A DNA stretch of 43,779 nucleotides from contig MFPR01000031.1 of assembly GCA_001784175.1 (NCBI GenBank), positions 1 through 43,779 on the forward strand, given 5' to 3'. Of this stretch, positions 27,163 through 32,527 are shown piece by piece (position 1 is the stretch's first letter; every line of letters starts with the position of its first letter). Below the pieces are notes generated by a model. The model was not told the DNA's origin. It saw only the letters and a list, made by a program, of their open reading frames with translations, and did no database searches. A program made the position numbers and the translations under genes. The DNA is from Candidatus Lindowbacteria bacterium RIFCSPLOWO2_12_FULL_62_27 (GTDB taxonomy: Bacteria; Lindowbacteria; 2-12-FULL-62-27).

Positions 27163-28085
27163 AAATCGCCGGATCGTTCCTCGCCGCGGGCCTCCTCGTC
27201 GTCGCTGTCTTTCTCTTCGCCTCGGCCTTTGTCGTCACCGAAGGCGAGACGGCCATCGTGACGCAGTTCGGCGAATTCGTCCGGACCGTCAACCAGGCCG
27301 GGCTTTACTGGAAAACCCCGTTCGTTCAGACCGTGCGGTATTTCGACCGCAGGATTTTGGAATGGGACGGAGACGCCAACCAGATGCCGACCAAGGACAA
27401 AAAATTCATCTGGGTCGACGTCACCGCGCGCTGGCGGATTACCGACGCCTTGATCTTTTACCAGCGCCTGAAAAATGAGTCTTACGCCCAGTCGCGCATC
27501 GATGACATCCTCGACAACGCCACGCGCGATGTCATCACCAACCTCGACCAGTTCGAAACCATCCGCATGTCCAACCGCCCCATGCGGTTTTTGGACGAGG
27601 CCATTTTGCCCGACGAAGCCAAACAGCCCATCTCGGTCGGCCGGGACCAGGCGACCCGCCACATCCTCGACCGCGCGCGGGAGGGCGTCAAGGATTTCGG
27701 GATCGAGATCATCGACATCCAGATCAAACGCATCAACTACAACCAGGACGTCCAGGCCTCCGTCTACCAGCGCATGATCTCCGAACGCACCCGCATCGCC
27801 AAACGGACAAGGTCGGAAGGCGAAGGCGAGCGGCAGAAGATTCTGGGAAAGATGGAACAGGAACTCCGGCGCATCCGGTCCGAAGGATACCGGGAAGCGA
27901 CCGAAATCAGGGGCCGGGCCGACGCGGGCGCCACGCACATCTACGCCGAAAGCTACAGCCAGGACCCGGCTTTCTACGGATTCCTTCGCACTCTCGAAAC
28001 CTACCGCGCCACCATGGACGCCAACACCACGCTTCTCCTCTCTACCGACAACGAGTACTTGCAGTTTCTTAAAGGCAGAAAATAA
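27159..28085 (+). CDS. hflC: HflC-like SPFH-domain membrane protein
   Basis: A 308-residue partner of HflK that starts within the hflK stop codon (ATGA overlap). It has an N-terminal membrane helix (~5-25, FLAAGLLVVAVFLFASAFVV), an SPFH domain (VTEGETAIVTQFGEFVRTVNQAGLYWKTPFVQTVRYFDRR, here in part) and a charged helical region (RMISERTRIAKRTRSEGEGE). The HflC-typical C-terminal segment YGFLRTLETYRATMDANTTLLLSTDNEYLQFL is recognisable in part. The expected role is regulation of FtsH proteolysis at the inner membrane. It is the last gene of the plus-strand run, and a terminator-like hairpin follows. Confidence 0.9.
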   Translation: MKIAGSFLAAGLLVVAVFLFASAFVVTEGETAIVTQFGEFVRTVNQAGLYWKTPFVQTVRYFDRRILEWDGDANQMPTKDKKFIWVDVTARWRITDALIFYQRLKNESYAQSRIDDILDNATRDVITNLDQFETIRMSNRPMRFLDEAILPDEAKQPISVGRDQATRHILDRAREGVKDFGIEIIDIQIKRINYNQDVQASVYQRMISERTRIAKRTRSEGEGERQKILGKMEQELRRIRSEGYREATEIRGRADAGATHIYAESYSQDPAFYGFLRTLETYRATMDANTTLLLSTDNEYLQFLKGRK

Positions 28086-28106
28086 CCATCTCATCGGCAT
28101 GAGAAG

Positions 28107-28155
28107 ACCCGAGATCCCGGTGGCGATCCGGCGTGCTCCGGGTTTCTTGCTTTTG
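28107..28155 (+). terminator. Possible intrinsic terminator after hflC
   Basis: About 20 bases after the hflC stop, ACCCGAG/CTCCGGGT arms (with an inner CCCGG/CCGGG pairing) enclose a G+C-rich loop and are followed by TTTCTTGCTTTT. The stem has a bulge and the T-tract is interrupted, so strength is doubtful. Confidence 0.35.
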
Positions 28156-28363
28156 ATCATCGGCATCCTCATCCGCCAAGCCATGGCCCAGTACGTCAAA
28201 GCCAACAGCCCTCTTAGCCGTCCCGACCCAAGATGGAGGTGAATAAGCATGGCGTCACACTTGGTTTTGCAGTTTTCGGCGACCCAATTGGTCCGATTAC
28301 TGCAAAAGTGCAAGTGTACCCCGGATTCGCGGATTCGCCACATCCGCGCCGGGTGGACTTGGG
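28156..28363. other. Intergenic stretch between convergent genes with only doubtful small frames
   Basis: Together with the terminator-like hairpin, this fills the gap between hflC and the convergent ATPase gene. Two short plus-strand frames exist. One (28099-28242) would give 47 residues with a hydrophobic core (GFLLLIIGILI). The other (28249-28431) has an excellent GGAGGTGA ribosome-binding site but runs into the opposite-strand ATPase gene. Neither resembles a family I know, and both may be chance or remnants. Confidence 0.3.
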
Positions 28364-29530
28364 CTAGGGCAGAGACGCAAGAAGTCGGGCGGCCGGAATG
28401 GAATCCTTGTAGGCGGTACGGTCGGCCGTGACCAGATACGCATGCGGGACGCGGAGCTTTCGGCGAAAATAATCGAGCCTGCCATCCTTGTGACGTTTGA
28501 GCTTCGATTCAATCAGCACCCACGGTTTTGATTCCTTCAGAATGAGAAAATCAACCTCGCGCTTCTCCCGGTCTCGCACGTAGCGCACCTCCGCGCGGAT
28601 GCCTTCGATATCCTCCAACCAGTGGCAGAATTTGAGAAGATGCGAAGCGACGAAATTTTCGAACCGGGCGCCATCATCTTGTACCTCCGACCAATCCCAG
28701 AAATAAACCTTGCTCTCCTTCCGAAGCGTCCGGGTCAGCGAGCCGGCGAATGGGCGGACGCGGAAGACCATATACAGCCGTTCGAGCGCCTCGATCCAGT
28801 GGGTGACCGTCTTGTGGTCGACCTCAAGATCCTCCCGCAGACTGTTGATGGAGACGGGTGAGCCAACGCGGGCGATGAGCATATCAGAAAGTTGCTCGAG
28901 CAGGGAAAGATCGCGGATGAGCGTCAAGTCCCGCGCATCCTGCCGAAGGACAAGATCGCGCCGGGCCAGCCTCCAGCGGCGGACCGTCCGATCGTTCCCC
29001 TGAAGAAACGGCTCGGGGAATCCTCCCCTGCCAAGGAGGCCCTCCTGAAGGTCCCCCGGGACCTGTGGAGAATCCGACCATCGCGCCGGATTCAGCAGGA
29101 TTCTCGTCGACGGCGGCTTGCCGCCACGATTGGCTTCGCCCAGGCTGAACGGATGGAGACGGTGGCGAAAATACCTTCCAAACAAAGAGTCTCCGCCACG
29201 CCGGTAGACATCGAGCCGCGCACTGCCTGTGATAAGCAGCTTCTGCCGCCCCCCCTCGACATCATGAAATCCCTTCAGAAGAGTTTTCCATCGGCCGTAT
29301 TTGTGCACCTCGTCCAGCACGGCCACGGATGGGGTGCGGTCCCACGCGAGCGTCCGAATGATTTTTCGATGGTCCGGGTTGTCCCAGTTGAGATACACGC
29401 CCCGGAGCGGGTCTGTCCGGTCGAGGATCCGCCGGGCCAGCGTCGTTTTCCCGGCCTGTCTCGGTCCCGTCAGGAAGACCATTTTTCGTTTCAAGTCCCG
29501 CACGACGAATTCCATCCATTCCCGGTCCAT
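28364..29530 (-). CDS. AAA ATPase with C-terminal DUF4143-type nuclease-like domain
   Basis: A 388-residue cytoplasmic protein starting at an ATG at 29528-29530. The N-terminal P-loop domain has Walker A GPRQAGKTT and Walker B VAVLDEVHK, plus a sensor-like LLITGSARLDVYRRGGDS. The C-terminal part holds a winged-helix-like stretch (INSLREDLEVDHKTVTHWIEALERLYMVFRV) and a PD-(D/E)XK-like core (VRDREKREVDFLILKESKPWVLIESKL), as in the DUF4143 family. These ATPases are common, often horizontally moved genes of unclear role, sometimes linked to toxin-antitoxin-like or mobile elements. The codon and base context differs little from its neighbours. Its promoter is unusually clear and seems to give a leaderless message. 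It is flanked by fragments and repeats, which suggests arrival by transfer (inference). Confidence 0.9.
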   Translation of the reverse strand: MDREWMEFVVRDLKRKMVFLTGPRQAGKTTLARRILDRTDPLRGVYLNWDNPDHRKIIRTLAWDRTPSVAVLDEVHKYGRWKTLLKGFHDVEGGRQKLLITGSARLDVYRRGGDSLFGRYFRHRLHPFSLGEANRGGKPPSTRILLNPARWSDSPQVPGDLQEGLLGRGGFPEPFLQGNDRTVRRWRLARRDLVLRQDARDLTLIRDLSLLEQLSDMLIARVGSPVSINSLREDLEVDHKTVTHWIEALERLYMVFRVRPFAGSLTRTLRKESKVYFWDWSEVQDDGARFENFVASHLLKFCHWLEDIEGIRAEVRYVRDREKREVDFLILKESKPWVLIESKLKRHKDGRLDYFRRKLRVPHAYLVTADRTAYKDSIPAARLLASLP

Positions 29531-29536
29531 ACTCCA

Positions 29537-29564
29537 AGTATAGGCATATATCCAAAAATGTCAA
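29537..29564 (-). promoter_or_regulatory. Strong sigma70-type promoter of the DUF4143 ATPase, apparently leaderless
   Basis: Read on the minus strand, a perfect -35 TTGACA (29559-29564) and a -10 TATACT (29537-29542) are separated by 16 bases. Only 6 bases separate the -10 from the ATG at 29528-29530, so transcription should begin at or beside the A of the start codon. Confidence 0.8.
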
Positions 29565-29595
29565 TACAAATTTGGGTATATATCTAAATTTGTCA
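29543..29595 (-). promoter_or_regulatory. Paired 21-base direct repeats, likely operator, overlapping the ATPase promoter
   Basis: Two direct repeats, 29543-29563 and 29575-29595, match at 17 of 21 positions (TGACA...GATATAT.CC on the minus strand) and start 32 bases apart, about three helical turns. The proximal copy fills the -35/-10 spacer. The distal copy is also part of an ACAAATTT/AAATTTGT inverted repeat. This layout fits a repressor binding site, possibly for autoregulation (inference). Confidence 0.6.
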
Positions 29596-29636
29596 TACCT
29601 CGGCTGGCCGCCAAGATAAGGGCCGCGTGATGCATC

Positions 29637-29676
29637 CCCTCTCCCCCGAATGGGGGAGAGGGTCAGGGTGAGGGGG
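29637..29676. repeat. CCCTCTCCC hairpin repeat (copy 1)
   Basis: A perfect 11-base stem (CCCTCTCCCCC, 29637-29647, with GGGGGAGAGGG, 29652-29662) and a 4-base loop are followed by TCAGGGTGAGGGG. Its reverse complement has the same plan as the hairpin at 32454-32492. Such elements are widespread dispersed repeats in environmental bacterial genomes. Confidence 0.8.
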
Positions 29677-29689
29677 TTCTTCCGTTCGA

Positions 29690-30015
29690 CCTCGGCAGCG
29701 CCACGGCCGTTTGAATCCGACGGCTTCCAACAAATCATGAATCAGATGCTTGTTTCTCCGAAATGCGAAACCGAAGCAGACGCTCAACCAAAGAGTGAGT
29801 TTGCGCCGCAACGGTTCCGGGGCACGCCAGACACAGACGAGATATTCGTAAAATAGCCGCCAGTGGGTCAGCCACATATTGAAAACCCCGCCTTTTCGGG
29901 ATTCTGGATAAAACGTCACCTTGTATCGATCGATGTGGTCCCTCAAATGCATCGCGGGGCGCGTGTGTCGGAACAGCATCAGCACTTCGGGCACGCAGGC
30001 AATCGTGCCGATCAT
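29690..30015 (-). pseudogene. Remnant of an unidentified gene, ending in a hairpin repeat
   Basis: An open minus-strand stretch from 30015 encodes ~108 protein-like residues (MLFRHTRPAMHLRDH, YKVTFYPESRKGGVFNMWL, HWRLFYEYLVCVWRAPEPLR, LIHDLLEAVGF). It then runs into the CCCTCTCCC repeat, where the reading becomes repeat-derived (PHPDPLPHSGERG). The aromatic and basic composition looks like the C-terminus of a real protein, but the expected N-terminal domain is absent. I do not recognise the family with confidence. It is most likely a truncated remnant; a short intact gene is less likely. Confidence 0.4.
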
Positions 30016-30016
30016 T

Positions 30017-30202
30017 ATGGCAAAACTCTACGGAATCAAGACCAAGGCCTTGGTTCAGGCGGTCAAACGAAACCCGGGGAAATTTCCGCCGGACTTTGTT
30101 TTCCGATTGACGTGGAAGGAACACCGTTCTTTAAGGTCACAATTTGTGACCTTATTGACCTCAGTGTATTTAAAGTATGTCATCCTCAACCGCTCATGGT
30201 GA
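30017..30202 (+). pseudogene. Truncated ORF6N-domain (phage/antirepressor-type DNA-binding) gene fragment
   Basis: The plus-strand frame reads MAKLYGIKTKALVQAVKRNP, PDFVFRLTWKE and SLRSQFVT, which matches the core of the ORF6N domain (typically LAELYGVETKALNQAVKRN...FPEDFMFQLT...SLRSQFVT). The usual residues before LAELYG are missing, and after SQFVTL the family sequence is lost where the hairpin pair at 30190-30271 approaches. The domain is associated with phage antirepressors and mobile-element regulators. This copy is a fragment and probably non-functional. Confidence 0.6.
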
Positions 30203-30271
30203 GCTTGTCGAACCATGAGCGGCCTGTGTCGAGCGGCCCCGCTCATCCTTCGACAAGCTCAGGATGAGCGG
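30190..30271. repeat. Pair of hairpins with mutually complementary loops (REP-like element)
   Basis: Hairpin A (30190-30222) has a perfect 11-base stem CCGCTCATGGT/ACCATGAGCGG around the loop GAGCTTGTCGA. Hairpin B (30239-30271) has a perfect 11-base stem CCGCTCATCCT/AGGATGAGCGG around the loop TCGACAAGCTC, the exact reverse complement of loop A. The sequence family (CTTCGACAAGCTCAGGATGAGCGG-like) is a familiar dispersed repeat in environmental genomes. About 50 bases without features follow before the amylase stop at 30322. Confidence 0.85.
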
Positions 30272-30321
30272 TATGCGGCGGCAGACTAACATTAGAAACG
30301 CTGGACTCAATAGCGCGACTC

Positions 30322-32508
30322 CTATCGTTTATCCAGAAGTACGGCGGCGCCTTTTGGCGGGAGGGTGACTGTGAGTTTCCCGCGGCGGGGTTTCAGTTTG
30401 GCCGCGCGGGCGTTGACTTCCACGAGGGATCGAACGGAACCGATGCCCTGAACGATCCCTTTTTTCATTTCGACGGCGGCGGTGTCCAGCAGATTGACGA
30501 AACCGGCGGAGGTTCCGCCCTTGACCGGAATCTCGATCGACTGCGGAGCGGCGCTGTTGTTCAGCGCAACAATCAATCGGGCCCGATCGTCCCGGCGCTC
30601 GAAGGCGAGAAGTTCGCGCTCGTCGTCCGACGCCAGCATCCGCGCCGCGCCGGTCCGGAGCGCCGGGAAGGTGTTTCGGATCGCGATGAGGCGCCGGTAA
30701 TGGTCCAGGACGTCCGGGTGGACACGGTACTCCGGATTGTCATACGGCATCCGGTCCGGCCACCACATCGGCATGCGGTTGGTCGGATCGTCGGCGCCGA
30801 ACATGCCGGCCTCGTCACCGTAATAGACCATGGGCGCGCCGGCCCATGTCATCTGAAAGGTGACGATCAGCTTCAAAATGTCGTACGACTCCTGTTTCGG
30901 AACGGAAGCGTCATACGCGGGATTGTCGTCCTGGATGCGACCGCGTTTCCAGCCGGCTCGGTTGTGGATCGCCGACACGATGCGGTCGACGTCGTGGCTG
31001 CCCAGAAGATTCTGCAGCACAAAATTGATATCGGGCGCATACCAGAGCAGCATCGATTCCATCGACCGGCCGAACTTGCCGGCGGACAGCGGTCGCGCAT
31101 TGCCACCCGGAAGGAAAAAGCGGTAGACCTTGCGGGTGAACTCGTAATTCATCACTGCGTCGAAGTGGTCGCCCTGGAGCCAGTCTCCGGCGTAGTCCCA
31201 GATTTCTCCGCTGATGTAGGCGTCCCGGTTCACTCCCTTGACGACCTTTCGCCAGTCGACCCAGAAATCGGGGACGACGTTGCCCGGAACGTCCAGCCGC
31301 CAGCCGTCGATGCCGTCGGCGGGATCTCCGTCGCCGTTCGGGTCCATCCAACGGCGGGTGACGTCGAACACATGCTCGCGGATGCCGGCCGCAAGGCCGC
31401 GGGTGTCCTCGGCGTATTCCGGCAGACCGTCAAAGCCGGCCCATCCATCGTACTCGAAGGCGGGGCCGCCCGGGTATTTCGGGGGCACGCCCCATTTCCG
31501 GATGGAAAACCATTTTCTGTACGGAGATTTCTTCCCGTTTTTAACGATGTCCTGAAACGCCCAGAAGTCCGTGCCGCTGTGGTTGAACACGCCGTCGAGA
31601 ATGATTTTGAATCCCCGCCGGTGCGCTTCTTCGAGAAAGTCCAAAAACAACCGGTCCGTCTTCGTGAACGCCCACGTTGACGGGTCGGCCGTTTCGTCCC
31701 GCTGGCGTTCGGCGATGTCTCCTTTGAAACCGAAATGATCGTCGATGTGCCGGTAATCGGACGTGTTGTACTTGTGATGGCCCGGCGCTTTGAATACCGG
31801 ATTGAAGTAGATGCCCGTCACGCCCAGATCCTCGAGGTAATCGAGCGATTCCATCATCCCCCGGATGTCCCCGCCGTACTGGCGGTCCCAGATCGCGCCG
31901 CCGCCGTAAAATTTCCGGCGCTCGGCGTCGTTGACCGGCTCGAACCAATCCCACGTCCAGGGGACGGCGTGCGCCGGATCGTTTTCGGTGTCGCCATTGC
32001 GCCAGCGCTCCGGCATGATCTGATACCAGACGACATGCTTGGCCCAGTCGGGCGTCACGACGTCGCTCGAACGCGCCGACAGATTCCACGCAGTCGATCC
32101 GGTCACGAACGAGAGATCCCACGTATCGCTTTTCAGGTCCAGCCGGATCCGGTAGAGACCCGGCCGATCGATGGCCAGAATGATGTTGTCGCCCGGTTGC
32201 ACGAGCCGGCCGTCCGGCCCCGATCCGCGATGGACGTCCCAGCCTCCGTCCATCACGAACTTGAACTCGTGTTCGCCGGGCGGAAACTTCTGGGCGAGAA
32301 CCCAGAGGTTCGGCCCGGCCGCATTCATGCGCATGGCCGGGTCCTGCGTGTTCCAGCCGTTGAAGGAGCCGGCCAGGCCGACGGACGAAATACTGAAAGC
32401 CGGGAGCGGAGATAAAAGAGGAGCGACAACGGCAAGGACAAAGAAAAGCGCCACCCTCACCCCAACCCTCTCCCGCCTTTGGCGGGAGAGGGGGAAAGCG
32501 TCAGACAT
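30322..32508 (-). CDS. Exported GH13 alpha-amylase/neopullulanase-like enzyme with N-terminal glycogen-binding domain
   Basis: Up to 728 residues. After an export leader (hydrophobic core ALFFVLAVVAPLLSPLPAFS) comes an AMPK-beta/CBM48-like domain (~42-130: GLAGSFNGW, ANLWVLAQKFPPGEHEFKFVMDG in part). A GH13 barrel from ~150 has region I DGVFNH, region II GWRLDVPGN (nucleophile Asp406), region III ISGEIWD (Glu435) and region IV GSHDVDR (Asp506). A C-terminal beta domain ends near LPPKGAAVLLDKR. The pattern resembles cyclomaltodextrinase/neopullulanase-type enzymes, which cleave maltodextrins, pullulan or cyclodextrins; specificity is not provable here. The start is ambiguous. The ATG at 32508 reads through the hairpin repeat at 32454-32492. 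A GTG at 32458-32460, with GGAGAGGG from the repeat 6 bases upstream, gives a cleaner leader (MRVALFFVL). It lies 19 bases after the amylase at 32528-35344, likely one operon. Confidence 0.9.
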   Translation of the reverse strand: MSDAFPLSRQRRERVGVRVALFFVLAVVAPLLSPLPAFSISSVGLAGSFNGWNTQDPAMRMNAAGPNLWVLAQKFPPGEHEFKFVMDGGWDVHRGSGPDGRLVQPGDNIILAIDRPGLYRIRLDLKSDTWDLSFVTGSTAWNLSARSSDVVTPDWAKHVVWYQIMPERWRNGDTENDPAHAVPWTWDWFEPVNDAERRKFYGGGAIWDRQYGGDIRGMMESLDYLEDLGVTGIYFNPVFKAPGHHKYNTSDYRHIDDHFGFKGDIAERQRDETADPSTWAFTKTDRLFLDFLEEAHRRGFKIILDGVFNHSGTDFWAFQDIVKNGKKSPYRKWFSIRKWGVPPKYPGGPAFEYDGWAGFDGLPEYAEDTRGLAAGIREHVFDVTRRWMDPNGDGDPADGIDGWRLDVPGNVVPDFWVDWRKVVKGVNRDAYISGEIWDYAGDWLQGDHFDAVMNYEFTRKVYRFFLPGGNARPLSAGKFGRSMESMLLWYAPDINFVLQNLLGSHDVDRIVSAIHNRAGWKRGRIQDDNPAYDASVPKQESYDILKLIVTFQMTWAGAPMVYYGDEAGMFGADDPTNRMPMWWPDRMPYDNPEYRVHPDVLDHYRRLIAIRNTFPALRTGAARMLASDDERELLAFERRDDRARLIVALNNSAAPQSIEIPVKGGTSAGFVNLLDTAAVEMKKGIVQGIGSVRSLVEVNARAAKLKPRRGKLTVTLPPKGAAVLLDKR
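32454..32492. repeat. CCCTCTCCC hairpin repeat (copy 2) at the 5' end of an amylase gene
   Basis: A perfect 12-base stem (CCCTCTCCCGCC, 32466-32477, with GGCGGGAGAGGG, 32481-32492) and a 3-base loop are preceded by CCCTCACCCC. It is the same family as 29637-29676, in the opposite orientation. The repeat lies within codons 6-19 of the ATG reading of the amylase gene and contains a plausible ribosome-binding site for the alternative GTG start. Confidence 0.85.
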
Positions 32509-32527
32509 TTTCCCCCGCCGCCCTTGC

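Noticed and set aside
27060-28343. A 427-codon open frame on the minus strand
   Set aside because: It is antisense to hflC and the end of hflK, both of which are clear family members.
28249-28431. A 60-codon gene with an excellent ribosome-binding site
   Set aside because: It runs into the opposite-strand ATPase gene, and the Arg/Cys/Trp-rich product resembles nothing known; too weak to call.
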